From the NCBI GenBank assembly GCA_937899835.1, contig CALCCE010000150.1, positions 1 through 64,000 on the forward strand: a stretch of 64,000 nt of DNA. Reading direction: 5' to 3'. Each line of letters starts with the position of its first letter. The stretch's first letter is position 1. The position numbers and the translations under genes were made by a program. Under the pieces are notes generated by a model. The model searched no databases, was not told the origin of the DNA, and saw only the letters and a list, made by a program, of their open reading frames with translations. Positions 53,719-62,805 of the stretch are shown here, piece after piece. The stretch comes from an uncultured Flavobacteriales bacterium (GTDB lineage: Bacteria; Bacteroidota; Bacteroidia; Flavobacteriales_G; Salibacteraceae).

Positions 53719-54615
53719 ATGAGCAAGATCTTATTGACCGGTGGAACCGGATTGATCGGCAGCCGATTGGCATCAATGCTGCAAAGTGCGGGGCATGAAG
53801 TTACGGTTGTGAGCCGTAATCCCACCAAAGTGCACGGTTATCCGGCCATTGGTTGGGACGAATTGAGCAATGGAGCGATGGAAGGAACCGAAATCCTTAT
53901 TCATTTGGCGGGTGCTGGTATTGCAGACGAAAGATGGACTCCTAAGCGCAAAGAAATCATTATCAAAAGTCGCAGTGAAACGGCAGCTCAGTTGATGGCA
54001 GCTGCCAAGGCAATGAAGACTCCCTTGAAGCAAGTCTTGGCAGCCTCGGCTATTGGTATTTATGGTATGGTGACAAATGATCATTGGTACACCGAAGAAG
54101 ATCAGCCTCACGATGGATTCGTGGCTCAAACCACCCGAATTTGGGAAGAGTCAACGACTAAGTTTCGGGAAGAATTGAAGATTCCAACCGCTCAAATTCG
54201 GATTGGGGTAGTGTTGGCTAAGGAAAGCGGGGCGTTGCCGAAAATAGCAGGTCCAGTGAAATTTGGGGCTGGTGCAGCTTTGGGCAACGGCAAACAATGG
54301 ATTCCATGGGTGCACATCGAAGACATTTGTCAGGTATTCATGTGGGCCTTGAAAGAAGGAAAAGACGGAATCTACAACGGTGTTGCTCCCCTTCCGGTAA
54401 CCAATGACGAAATGAACAAAGTCATTGCCAAGGTACTCGGGCGACCCTATTTTTTACCCAATGCTCCGGCATTTGTTATTCGGGCAGTATTTGGAGAATT
54501 GGCCCAGTTGGTATTGGAAGGTAGTCGGGTATCTGCGGAAAAAGTGCAGCAAGAAGGATTTCAATTTCAGTATCCAAATCTTGAATTGGCGCTGAAAGAA
54601 ATTTACCAGAAATAA
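53719..54615 (+). CDS. Epimerase family protein of the SDR39U1/TIGR01777 type
   Basis: This 298-residue protein is an atypical short-chain dehydrogenase. It starts with ILLTGGTGLIGSRLASML (nucleotide binding), has LIHLAGAGIADERWTPKRKEII, which is the hallmark of this subfamily, then ASAIGIYGMVTNDHWYTE and QIRIGVVLAKESGALPKI, and ends with the SDR39U1-type C-terminus. The family is found from bacteria to animals, binds NADP and has no firmly known substrate. It is monocistronic and its start faces the small unknown gene. Confidence 0.93.
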   Translation: MSKILLTGGTGLIGSRLASMLQSAGHEVTVVSRNPTKVHGYPAIGWDELSNGAMEGTEILIHLAGAGIADERWTPKRKEIIIKSRSETAAQLMAAAKAMKTPLKQVLAASAIGIYGMVTNDHWYTEEDQPHDGFVAQTTRIWEESTTKFREELKIPTAQIRIGVVLAKESGALPKIAGPVKFGAGAALGNGKQWIPWVHIEDICQVFMWALKEGKDGIYNGVAPLPVTNDEMNKVIAKVLGRPYFLPNAPAFVIRAVFGELAQLVLEGSRVSAEKVQQEGFQFQYPNLELALKEIYQK

Positions 54616-54624
54616 TGCTTCCGT

Positions 54625-55614
54625 TTAATGTTCGCGCACCATTAAACGATCGGTGAAATCGCGCAATCCAGCCTTGCCTGTTTCATTGACTGAAATGGCG
54701 GCTAAGCAATCCAGGCCACGTTGGTAGTAGCGATCCATTTCCGAGCGGGCAAATTCCTTCACGTTCAATCGGTCGTAAATACCCGTAACCCCTGCCACCT
54801 TGGCCTCAGGCTTGGGGTCCGTTGCATCGATCCAGTTTTGCAGCTCGGTTAAAGTTTCCCCTTCGGCCAATTCCAGTGCTTTTAGCAGCAGAAAGGTTTT
54901 TTTATTGCTCAGAATATCACCACCAATGCGTTTGCCAAATTTCTCTTTATCGCCGTATACGTCCAGGATATCGTCTTGCAGTTGAAAAGCAACGCCCGTG
55001 TGGTAACCAAAATCGTAGATCATTTGGGCGTCTCTTTCAGAAGCTCCACCAATAATGGCTCCCATTTTGAGGCTTGCACCTAACAAAACGGCCGTTTTTA
55101 GACCAATCATGGTAAGGTAGTTGCCAATGGCCACCTGATCAGCCGTTTCAAAGTTCATGTCCATTTGCTGGCCCTCACAAACCCCAATGGCACAAGCATT
55201 GAATTCTTTCAACAAACTGGGCAAGAACTCTGGCTCACATTGCATCAGGTGTTGATAAGCAATTACCAACATTACGTCTCCGGAGAGGATGGCGATGTTG
55301 GGGTTCCACTTTTCATGTACTGTGGGTTGGTTTCTACGCAGTGGGGCCTGGTCCATGATGTCGTCATGGAGCAAGGTGAAGTTGTGGAAAATCTCCACGG
55401 CCAATGCCTGAGGAAGGCTCTTGAGGGGTTGGTCGGAGAAAATCTCGCATCCCAGCAGCACCAGCAAAGGGCGCATGCGCTTGCCTCCTAACGAAAGTAT
55501 GTAGCTAATGGGATCGTAGAGTTCCTGCGGGTCTCGTTCGAAGGTAAGTTGCTCGATGGCTTCCCTGAGTTGCGTTTGTAGCTGTTGCAAAGAGGAGGTG
55601 CTGGTCGAATTCAA
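54625..55614 (-). CDS. Trans-polyprenyl diphosphate synthase
   Basis: This 329-residue enzyme condenses isopentenyl diphosphate units onto allylic diphosphates. The two Asp-rich motifs are LLHDDIMDQAPLRRNQPTVH (first) and FQLQDDILDVYGD (second), with ILSLGGKRMRPLLVLL before them. The residues in front of the first motif determine chain length; FHNFT suggests a short- or medium-chain product, but I do not assign farnesyl or geranylgeranyl. The start is a TTG at 55614 because no ATG is available. It is 24 bases after rmlA in an apparent run of three genes. Confidence 0.9.
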   Translation of the reverse strand: MNSTSTSSLQQLQTQLREAIEQLTFERDPQELYDPISYILSLGGKRMRPLLVLLGCEIFSDQPLKSLPQALAVEIFHNFTLLHDDIMDQAPLRRNQPTVHEKWNPNIAILSGDVMLVIAYQHLMQCEPEFLPSLLKEFNACAIGVCEGQQMDMNFETADQVAIGNYLTMIGLKTAVLLGASLKMGAIIGGASERDAQMIYDFGYHTGVAFQLQDDILDVYGDKEKFGKRIGGDILSNKKTFLLLKALELAEGETLTELQNWIDATDPKPEAKVAGVTGIYDRLNVKEFARSEMDRYYQRGLDCLAAISVNETGKAGLRDFTDRLMVREH

Positions 55615-55638
55615 AGTAGGAAGGTTTATAAGTTCGAT

Positions 55639-56496
55639 TTAAAGCAAGCCCAACAAATAATTGCCATATCCACTTTTTAGCAAAGGTTCGGCCAATGCCT
55701 TAAGCTGTTCTTTGTCGATAAAATTCATTCGGTAAGCAGCTTCCTCAATGCATCCGATTTTCAATCCTTGCCGCTCTTCAATTACTTGTACAAATTGCCC
55801 GGCCTGCATGAGGCTGGCAAAAGTGCCCGTATCCAGCCATGCAGTACCACGGTCGAGGATGGATACCTCCAGTTTTTTTCTGCTCAGGTATTCTTTGTTC
55901 ACATCGGTGATTTCGTACTCTCCACGTGCACTCGGCTGCAGATTTTTGGCAATCTCAATCACATCGTTGTCATAGAAATAAAGTCCAGGCACCGCAAAGT
56001 TCGATTTGGGTACTTCGGGCTTTTCTTCGATGGAAATGGCTTTTCGATTCTCGTCGAATTCCACCACTCCGTAGCGTTCAGGATCAGATACGTGATAGGC
56101 GAAAACAATGCCTCCATCTGGATCGGTGAGCGTTTGCAGTTGTGGTGCGAGGCCTGTGCCGTAGAAAATATTGTCCCCGAGAATGAGGGCCACTTTGTCG
56201 TCTCCGATAAACTCTTCTCCGATTACAAAGGCTTGTGCCAAACCATTGGGCTCCTCTTGTACAGCATACTCAAACTTGCAGCCCAATTGAGCACCATTGC
56301 CCAAAAGCTGGTAAAATTTTGGAACATCGCTCGGCGTAGAAATAATGAGTATTTCTCGCATTCCCGCTTGCATGAGCAAAGAGAGCGGATAGTAGATCAT
56401 CGGTTTGTCAAATACCGGGACCAATTGTTTACTAACTGCACGAGTAAGTGGTGCGAGTCGGGTTCCTGCTCCACCTGCCAGAATAATTCCTTTCAT
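55639..56496 (-). CDS. rmlA: Glucose-1-phosphate thymidylyltransferase
   Basis: RmlA makes dTDP-glucose, the precursor of dTDP-rhamnose and related sugars. The 285-residue protein has [83 protein letters not shown] and EYEITDVN, all typical. The other rml genes are not here. It overlaps the MMPL gene by four bases, indicating translational coupling, and is followed by the polyprenyl synthase. Confidence 0.95.
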   Translation of the reverse strand: MKGIILAGGAGTRLAPLTRAVSKQLVPVFDKPMIYYPLSLLMQAGMREILIISTPSDVPKFYQLLGNGAQLGCKFEYAVQEEPNGLAQAFVIGEEFIGDDKVALILGDNIFYGTGLAPQLQTLTDPDGGIVFAYHVSDPERYGVVEFDENRKAISIEEKPEVPKSNFAVPGLYFYDNDVIEIAKNLQPSARGEYEITDVNKEYLSRKKLEVSILDRGTAWLDTGTFASLMQAGQFVQVIEERQGLKIGCIEEAAYRMNFIDKEQLKALAEPLLKSGYGNYLLGLL

Positions 56497-59177
56497 GATT
56501 GTGAAGATTTAGCCGGATCGTTTTCCGACGAAGAATTGACGGGGGCAGAAGTTGGGGGCGAAGCACCCAAGTCTTTTTGAATGGTTAAGCTTTCCAGATC
56601 GATGTCCTCTTCTTCGTTCATCACCTCAAGAAAGGGTTCCCGCATGGCCTTCACCGTGTTGGCCTGATGAAAGGACATGAGGAAGGTAGGCAGCAGTACC
56701 AAGTTGGCCAACATTGCCACCAGTAGTGTGAAGGAAACCAAAACACCTAATGCCATTGTGCCTCCAAACTCAGAAGAATCAAATACCGAAAAGCCAAAAA
56801 ACAGGATGATGGAAGTGTAGATCATGCTTACCCCAATCTCTTTCAAGGCCGCATTCACCGCTTGTCCAATCTCTCCATTGTAAAACTTAAGTTCCTGCCG
56901 GTATTTGGCCAAAAAGTGAATGGTATCGTCCACCGAAATACCAAACGCGATGCTGAAGACCAAAATGGTAGAAGGCTTAATGGAAATGCCAAAAAATCCC
57001 ATACAAGCTGCAGTAAGCAATAATGGAATCAAGTTGGTAATCAACGAAACCAAAATCATCTTCAATGACCCGAAAAACAAGGCCATGATGAGTGCTACCA
57101 TAAAAATGGCAATGGAAAGGCTTATAAACAGGTTTTTAACCAGATAGTTGGTACCCTGTAAAAACACAACACTGGAACCCGTAAGCGTTACATCAGTGAT
57201 TTGCTCATCTATCACCTCATTGAATGCTGATTGGAAACCTGCATTATTTTGGAGATCAAGGAGTTTTTCCAGGTCTTTCACCGTAGCGCTTTGCTTGGCC
57301 TTATCGTCTACCAACTTCTTGACCAAACTGCGCTTCATTCCGGGAAACCGTTGCCAGAGGGCCAACAGTGAAGAATCGGTGGAAGCAGTAGAGTCAGCTT
57401 TGTAATTAGCTACCAGGCTGTCCAAAAGTGGGCGTTGCGGATTGAAAATAGAATCGATCCGTGGGTTCAAATCCTCAATAAGGCTGTCCATTTGCAAGGT
57501 GCCAACGTCTGCCATTTTCAGACTAACCCGAGTTACCTGTTGCGTACTGTCCAGAAAATCGTCGAGCACATTTTCATTGCTTCCAGCATCTTCGAAATAC
57601 CGTTGAAAAAAAGTACGCTCCCGATTGCTAATCAAACTGTATTTCTCGGGCTTACCGTTATAAAACGCCTGCCGGGTAAACTTTAAGCCTTCTACTACAG
57701 AAATGGGCTTAGAAAATTGGGGGTATTCCGCAAAAAGCAGCTGCATTTTATCAATGCGCTTGAGCATTTTACTGTTGGTTGCCCCGTTCTTCTTTTTGGT
57801 ATCAATCGCCACCTCAAAAGGCATAATGCCTTTGTAGTTGCTTTCAAAAAACCGCAGGTCTTGGGTTACCGGGTGATAGGCAGGCAAATCGTCCACCATA
57901 TTGCCAGTAGTTTGTACGAGACTCACTCCGTAAATACCCAAAGCCACTAACACAGCGGTTATTCCATAAACCAGTTTTCGGCGATAGGTCACGGTATCTA
58001 CCAGAATTTTCACCACCCGTTTTACCCAACCTTTGTCCAAATGGGCGGTAAGTCGGGCACGAGGTGGGCCTAAAAAACTAAATACTGTGGTAATTAGCAG
58101 CAACGACAGCACAAACAACATCATGATGTTCATGGAGGCTACTAACCCAAATTCGACCAATACTTCGCTTTGAGTAAAAATGAAGGTGAGAAAACCTATG
58201 GCCGTGGTAGCGTTTGTGATGAAAGTAGCTTTTCCAATTTTTTGGACTACCCGACCCAACGCTTTGGCTTTGTCGCCGTGGTTTCTGAATTCGCTATGGT
58301 ATTTGTTGATCAGGTAAATGCAATTGGGAATACCGATCACGATTACCAACGGAGGGATGATGCTGGTGAGGATGGTGATTTCAAAATTGAACAAGGCCAT
58401 AGAACCCACACTCCAAATCACTCCAAGGATGACCACCAGCATGGAGACCGCCACCGGCTTGATGGAGCGGAAGAAAAGGAGCAAAATCAACACCGTAACG
58501 ACAATGGCCAAAATCACGAACATTTGAAGCTCCTCCTTGACCAGTTTGGTGATTACTGTGCGGATGTAGGGCAATCCTGAATGCCGCAGAGCGATACCTT
58601 GCGAATCAGAAAACTTTTCGGTTTCTGCCAAAACCAGGTCGAGCAAAGGACCTCTTTCTTCAGAATTGAATATGGCATTGTTGAGGGAAACCGCCATTAG
58701 CGTGGTGGTGTCATTGAACAACAAACCTTGGTAAAAAGGCAGGTTTTCTACAATTTTGCGCACCGAGTCGAGCTCGGAGGTGGTACTCAATGGTCGCGTC
58801 ACTACGGGTGCCACATCAAAGCGGCCCATCGAGTCATTTTTGTGCACGTTAATGACGTTCGCAGCAGATAAAACTGTATCGACTCCAGAAATTTTGTTGA
58901 TGTTTTGGCCCAGCCTAAACCATGCGTTGAACAATTCCAGAGAAGTAAAGGGATTGCGATCCAGACCCACCACGAAAACCGTGGTCTCGGTTTTGAAACG
59001 CTCGGAGAAATCTTCGTAAGCCACATAAATTGGATCATCCTCAGGCAACATTTTGGGCAATCCGTAAAATAATTTCACGTCCTGCGCCTTGTACGCCATA
59101 AATACGGTAGTTATGGCAAGAAATACCAGAACCGCAATACGGTATCTAAGAATGAATTTTGCAATGAGGGCCCACAT
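56493..59177 (-). CDS. MMPL/RND-family exporter
   Basis: This 894-residue membrane protein is an RND-superfamily permease of the MMPL/patched type. It has two halves, each with one helix, a large outside domain and five to six further helices (first helix at residues 8-28; motifs [32 protein letters not shown] and [27 protein letters not shown], the latter with the proton-relay Asp pair). Such proteins export lipids or hydrophobic compounds such as hopanoids. The ATG at 59177 (MWALIAK) is preferred to a TTG at 59213. A 50-residue acidic, Pro/Ser-rich tail ends the protein. It overlaps rmlA by four bases. Confidence 0.92.
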   Translation of the reverse strand: MWALIAKFILRYRIAVLVFLAITTVFMAYKAQDVKLFYGLPKMLPEDDPIYVAYEDFSERFKTETTVFVVGLDRNPFTSLELFNAWFRLGQNINKISGVDTVLSAANVINVHKNDSMGRFDVAPVVTRPLSTTSELDSVRKIVENLPFYQGLLFNDTTTLMAVSLNNAIFNSEERGPLLDLVLAETEKFSDSQGIALRHSGLPYIRTVITKLVKEELQMFVILAIVVTVLILLLFFRSIKPVAVSMLVVILGVIWSVGSMALFNFEITILTSIIPPLVIVIGIPNCIYLINKYHSEFRNHGDKAKALGRVVQKIGKATFITNATTAIGFLTFIFTQSEVLVEFGLVASMNIMMLFVLSLLLITTVFSFLGPPRARLTAHLDKGWVKRVVKILVDTVTYRRKLVYGITAVLVALGIYGVSLVQTTGNMVDDLPAYHPVTQDLRFFESNYKGIMPFEVAIDTKKKNGATNSKMLKRIDKMQLLFAEYPQFSKPISVVEGLKFTRQAFYNGKPEKYSLISNRERTFFQRYFEDAGSNENVLDDFLDSTQQVTRVSLKMADVGTLQMDSLIEDLNPRIDSIFNPQRPLLDSLVANYKADSTASTDSSLLALWQRFPGMKRSLVKKLVDDKAKQSATVKDLEKLLDLQNNAGFQSAFNEVIDEQITDVTLTGSSVVFLQGTNYLVKNLFISLSIAIFMVALIMALFFGSLKMILVSLITNLIPLLLTAACMGFFGISIKPSTILVFSIAFGISVDDTIHFLAKYRQELKFYNGEIGQAVNAALKEIGVSMIYTSIILFFGFSVFDSSEFGGTMALGVLVSFTLLVAMLANLVLLPTFLMSFHQANTVKAMREPFLEVMNEEEDIDLESLTIQKDLGASPPTSAPVNSSSENDPAKSSQS

Positions 59178-59361
59178 ACACCAGAGGTCAACCTGGGTTT
59201 GCACTGTGGGCAAAACCCGGTTGTAAAGCGCGAAAATCGCCGTTTAAGTGGACAAAAATCGAAAAATTAATCGATTCTGTCCCTATGCATTGCGCCACAT
59301 TTCAACTACTGTAGCAGATTCCTTTTTCATTTGGCCCAGGTTTTGTTTATTGGGGTGTGCC

Positions 59362-60558
59362 ATGAAGTCCATTAAGATGCTTTCTTACATCAACCGATGT
59401 TGGGTTTTTCTCATACCCGCACTGCTGATTTTAGCTGCCTTTCGTCCGGCTCCGCAGGTGTCAGCAATAGACGGCTATTCTACTCAAGGAGCGGCTTCGG
59501 CTTATGCACCACTCATTCCAGAACACACTCCGATCAAGTTTGTAAGAACGGTCTTTCACATCATGCAGCGAGACGACGGCAGTGGTAATTTTCCCGATGA
59601 TTCTGCCAGCCGACAGTGGCTCACTTATTTATACCACAATCATTCGAGCGATGCTATGGGCGATTTACGGCCTATGAACTTACCCACAGCGTCCCCGTAT
59701 ATCCGCGACAGCCGAATTCGATTCCAGTTGGAGGGCATTTACTTTCATCAGGACGATTACGGTTGGAACATGGCGCACGACTCTCACCAGATGGGTGAAA
59801 AACTCTACAAAAAGTATGTTTTGGACGATCCAGGAACGGTTTATCCTCAATCGGCCATTCACATTTTTATTGGTGGTCAAGGTTCCAGTCACGGCCGGGC
59901 TAGTGGCATCGCCAGCGGTAAATGGATTTTGGTGAGTTCTGTTTACAAAAAATACCTTCAGGGCAATCACTGGATTCCCGCAGGTTTGTTGCGGCATGAG
60001 TTGGGTCATTCTTTGGGGCTTATCCATACCTGGAATGCTCCCGATCGGTGTGACGATACGCCACTAAATGCTGGCTGCTGGAACGTGAATGAACCGGCCA
60101 AGCCCGAATGTGCCACGCCTTCCAACAATGTGATGGATTACAACGCTTGCCAGTGTGCCCTTACCGCTTGCCAAATGGGGCGGATGCACCAGGCGTTGAT
60201 GGGTAAATTTGGCAAAGTAGACAATGTTTTGGTAACTGATTTCTGTAGAAGGGTAGATCCACTATTGACCATCAATTCGGGTGATTCGGTGGTATGGGTA
60301 GCCGACCGCTATCTCAAAAGTGATTTGCGCATTGAGCCAGGGGCTACCCTTGTCGTCCAGGGAGCGATTGGAATGCCGCGGTCTTCACGCATCGTGGTGC
60401 GGCCAGGAGGAAGGTTGATTGTCGAAAATGGTCGACTTTTTCAACCCTGCGGTGGGCAATGGAAGGGAATAAAACTGGTGAAAGGAAAACGCCAGGGTAA
60501 GCGTGTTATGGGCTCCTTAGAAATTACCGGGAAGGGCAAAGTGGAGCACACCCGCTAA
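59362..60558 (+). CDS. Pappalysin-like (M43-type) zinc metalloprotease, probably C-terminally shortened
   Basis: This 398-residue secreted protein has a signal peptide (residues 10-35), and a zinc motif H212-E213-L-G-H216-S-L-G-L-I-H222 followed by the Met-turn region NNVMDYNAC, as in metzincins of the pappalysin (M43) group. It probably cleaves proteins outside the cell. The end (SGDSVVWVADRYLKSDLRIEPGATLVV, GGRLIVENGRLFQPCGGQWKGIKL and ITGKGKVEHTR) resembles the first unit of the beta-helix-like regions that usually continue for hundreds of residues in Bacteroidota surface proteins, yet the gene stops there and has no T9SS sorting domain. The ATG at 59362 is chosen from several possible starts. 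Confidence 0.85.
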   Translation: MKSIKMLSYINRCWVFLIPALLILAAFRPAPQVSAIDGYSTQGAASAYAPLIPEHTPIKFVRTVFHIMQRDDGSGNFPDDSASRQWLTYLYHNHSSDAMGDLRPMNLPTASPYIRDSRIRFQLEGIYFHQDDYGWNMAHDSHQMGEKLYKKYVLDDPGTVYPQSAIHIFIGGQGSSHGRASGIASGKWILVSSVYKKYLQGNHWIPAGLLRHELGHSLGLIHTWNAPDRCDDTPLNAGCWNVNEPAKPECATPSNNVMDYNACQCALTACQMGRMHQALMGKFGKVDNVLVTDFCRRVDPLLTINSGDSVVWVADRYLKSDLRIEPGATLVVQGAIGMPRSSRIVVRPGGRLIVENGRLFQPCGGQWKGIKLVKGKRQGKRVMGSLEITGKGKVEHTR

Positions 60559-60561
60559 GCC

Positions 60562-60939
60562 TCAGGATTTTAAAATCACAAATTTTTGTGTCGACAATAG
60601 TTTGCCATTGGCTTCAAGGGTCAGAAAATAATGCCCATCGTCTAATTCAGTCAGGTCGGCTTTCAGCTTTTGTTGGCCTTTGGTGTGGGGTTCTTTGATC
60701 AATGTGGCAACTTCAGATCCCAAAATATCAAACACCTTTACCGTTACCGTTGCGTTGGAAGATAATTCAACTGGAATAAAGAGGTGGTTTTTGGCAGGAA
60801 TAGGATAAACGGTTTCTACTTTATCCGATAAAGCACTGTTTGAAGTTCCTGAGGTAGGATCAGCTATTTGTCCAATGGACAATTGGCAACAACACATCAA
60901 CAAGAAGGCTAAAAGAGTGGAAGAGTAGCGGTGAAGCAT
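60562..60939 (-). CDS. Exported protein consisting mainly of a T9SS type A sorting domain
   Basis: This 125-residue protein has a signal peptide (residues 1-23, ending QLSIGQ) and then, after a 17-residue linker, an 85-residue C-terminal domain of the type IX secretion system type A family: VETVYPIPAKNHLFIPVE, VTVKVFDILGSEVATLI, ADLTELDDGHYFLTLEANGK and TQKFVILKS. Normally this domain is attached to a large cargo. Here there is almost no cargo, which is unusual. It is convergent with the shortened metalloprotease gene, three bases away. A TAAATTTG box on the minus strand at 61000-61007 may be its promoter. Confidence 0.85.
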   Translation of the reverse strand: MLHRYSSTLLAFLLMCCCQLSIGQIADPTSGTSNSALSDKVETVYPIPAKNHLFIPVELSSNATVTVKVFDILGSEVATLIKEPHTKGQQKLKADLTELDDGHYFLTLEANGKLLSTQKFVILKS

Positions 60940-61010
60940 CTATAAGCAGGTAGAATTAATTCAATATCCATAAAAGATAGCTTGAATTTGCTTGATTACC
61001 AAATTTAGCC

Positions 61011-62183
61011 TTACAATTCACTGAGTTTTTTGGACGCTCTTTCGGCGTAAAAACCGCCAGCTTCTGAAATTTTCACCATGATGGTTTTAGCTTCCTTGCG
61101 CTGTCCGATCTTGAGGAAAGCCAGTGCTTTATACCATTCCGCTTCCTCGTCGAAATACGATTTTTGAAGGCGGGAAATTTGGTCGAAAAAAGCTATTGAT
61201 TGTTCGTATTGACCCAAATTGAAATAGGACAGTCCTCCATAAAACAAGGCGTTCTCATCTTCTGGGAAGTGCTTGAGAATTAAGTTGAATTTTTGAAGTG
61301 CCTTGCGGTACTTTCCTGCTTTTAATCGAAAAATACCCAACTCCAATACATCGTTGTAGGAGTACTGGAAAGTGAGCACTTCTGGCTGCCTTTTTTTGGC
61401 CTGCTCCGAGTTAGCATACTGAGGAGGTGTACTACCCGAAGTTACTTGCGCTACCTGTATGGTATTGTCTCTTTCAGCGTAGTCTACCGTCTTGTATTGT
61501 TCGATGTATTTCAGTGGCGGCACTTCTTTGGGAGTAGCAGGAATATTGGTTCTTTCCAAGGGAACTTCTGCAACCGGAAGCGTAGGGGCAGGTGCTACGG
61601 GATCAGTCTTTCGCTCAAGGATTTCTGAGGTAGTGTTTTCAACCTGGGTTGAATTTTCAGTCATCACAGGTTCGACTGCTTTATTTTCAGTGTTGGGAGC
61701 AGCCATTTTCTGAGGTTCAAGAGTTGTTTCTTCTGTTATGGTTTCATCACTTTCCTGAACTTCTTCAGGAGCATTCCGAATGAAATGCTCTTTTGAAATT
61801 TTTTCTGGGCTAATTTCTGTTTCTGAAGCCATGAGCGGCTCTATCGGGTCGGTCTCAACCACCTGCCAGGTGATGAAGCCCAATAAAATAGCAGCAAAAC
61901 CCGCTCCAAGCCACCATTTGGCACCTTTGAAAAGGGAAGTACCCGAACCTCCAGCCATGGCTATATGCTGCGCCTCAGAGCGAAGTTCTTCGATCGCGGA
62001 AGCAGACACGGGCACCAGAGCAAACCCCTCTACAGCATCTTGGCAAAGGGGGCAATCCAGCAGGTGGCGCTCCAAGGCATGTTGCGCCTCTGGTGCCAAA
62101 GTCTGTTGGGCATAGGCCCTCAGTTGGTCGCCATCCGGGCAAGAGCCAGGTTCAAAAAGAGTTATTTGCGGTGTAGGATTCAT
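61011..62183 (-). CDS. Zinc-finger anti-sigma factor with outside TPR region
   Basis: This 390-residue protein has a cytoplasmic zinc-binding anti-sigma domain (C15, and H40-x3-C44-x2-C47 in ALERHLLDCPLC), a transmembrane helix at about residues 90-108, a long Thr/Glu/Pro-rich linker (about 115-240), and a C-terminal TPR region (about 265-390: FRLKAGKYRKALQKFNLILKHFP and LGQYEQSIAFFDQISRL). The zinc domain should hold the ECF sigma factor; the TPR part lies outside and could sense a partner. It overlaps the sigma gene by 32 bases. Confidence 0.9.
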   Translation of the reverse strand: MNPTPQITLFEPGSCPDGDQLRAYAQQTLAPEAQHALERHLLDCPLCQDAVEGFALVPVSASAIEELRSEAQHIAMAGGSGTSLFKGAKWWLGAGFAAILLGFITWQVVETDPIEPLMASETEISPEKISKEHFIRNAPEEVQESDETITEETTLEPQKMAAPNTENKAVEPVMTENSTQVENTTSEILERKTDPVAPAPTLPVAEVPLERTNIPATPKEVPPLKYIEQYKTVDYAERDNTIQVAQVTSGSTPPQYANSEQAKKRQPEVLTFQYSYNDVLELGIFRLKAGKYRKALQKFNLILKHFPEDENALFYGGLSYFNLGQYEQSIAFFDQISRLQKSYFDEEAEWYKALAFLKIGQRKEAKTIMVKISEAGGFYAERASKKLSEL

Positions 62184-62757
62184 GATTTTTCGTCATAAAT
62201 ATCCGGAGGTTACGCTTGCCGTTTTGCAGGTAACTTTTCACTTGCTTTAGGCTGTAGCCAGTTATTTCAGCTACTTCGGTGTAACACTTTTTCTGAAGGT
62301 AAAACAAGTCGATGCATTCGCGCTGGGGCGGCTTGAGCTGTTGCATAGCGCTTTCCAACTGGTTTAAAGATTGCTCCCGGGCTTCTGCCTCGGCGATTCC
62401 GTCTCCAAACGCAGGGGATTGTTGCATCTCAGCTTCCAATCGTTCTTGTTTTTTGCGCTTGCTCTTTTGTTCCCGAAGGGCCATCAGGCACTGATTTCGG
62501 GCCACCTGGAAAACCCAGGAGCGAAAGTTTTGAACTTCGTGACGATGAAGCTCTTTCACCAACTTTTCAAACAATTGAAGCACAGCATCTTTGGCCTCAG
62601 CTTCGTTTTCCAGGTATTTTAAACACAATCCAAACAAGGAACCAGCATAGCGGTCAAAAAGCTGAGCCAGCGCTTGCTGGTCAGCTTTTTGCCGGTAACG
62701 ATTTACCAGTACCTCGTCGGCAATTGGACTGTCTTTTCTGGAAGTTACGAAAGCCAT
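62152..62757 (-). CDS. ECF-type RNA polymerase sigma factor
   Basis: This 201-residue protein has region 2 (residues 20-90: ALAQLFDRYAGSLFGLCLKYLENEAEAKDAVLQLFEKL and FRSWVFQVARNQCLMALRE) and region 4 (130-190: QLKPPQRECIDLFYLQKKCYTEVAEITG and LKQVKSYLQNGKRNLRI). It ends with an unusual tail (MTKNHESYTANNSF). The anti-sigma gene overlaps it by 32 bases, so the two are coupled. The plug-domain gene ends 48 bases before it on the same strand. Its own start is the ATG at 62757. Confidence 0.93.
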   Translation of the reverse strand: MAFVTSRKDSPIADEVLVNRYRQKADQQALAQLFDRYAGSLFGLCLKYLENEAEAKDAVLQLFEKLVKELHRHEVQNFRSWVFQVARNQCLMALREQKSKRKKQERLEAEMQQSPAFGDGIAEAEAREQSLNQLESAMQQLKPPQRECIDLFYLQKKCYTEVAEITGYSLKQVKSYLQNGKRNLRIFMTKNHESYTANNSF

Positions 62758-62805
62758 TCAGTTGCTTCAGAAATATATAAACATCATCCTCCGGATGTAA
62801 GTCAA

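Noticed and set aside
55768-56580. A 270-codon plus-strand frame
   Set aside because: It is the antisense shadow of rmlA and the end of the MMPL gene.
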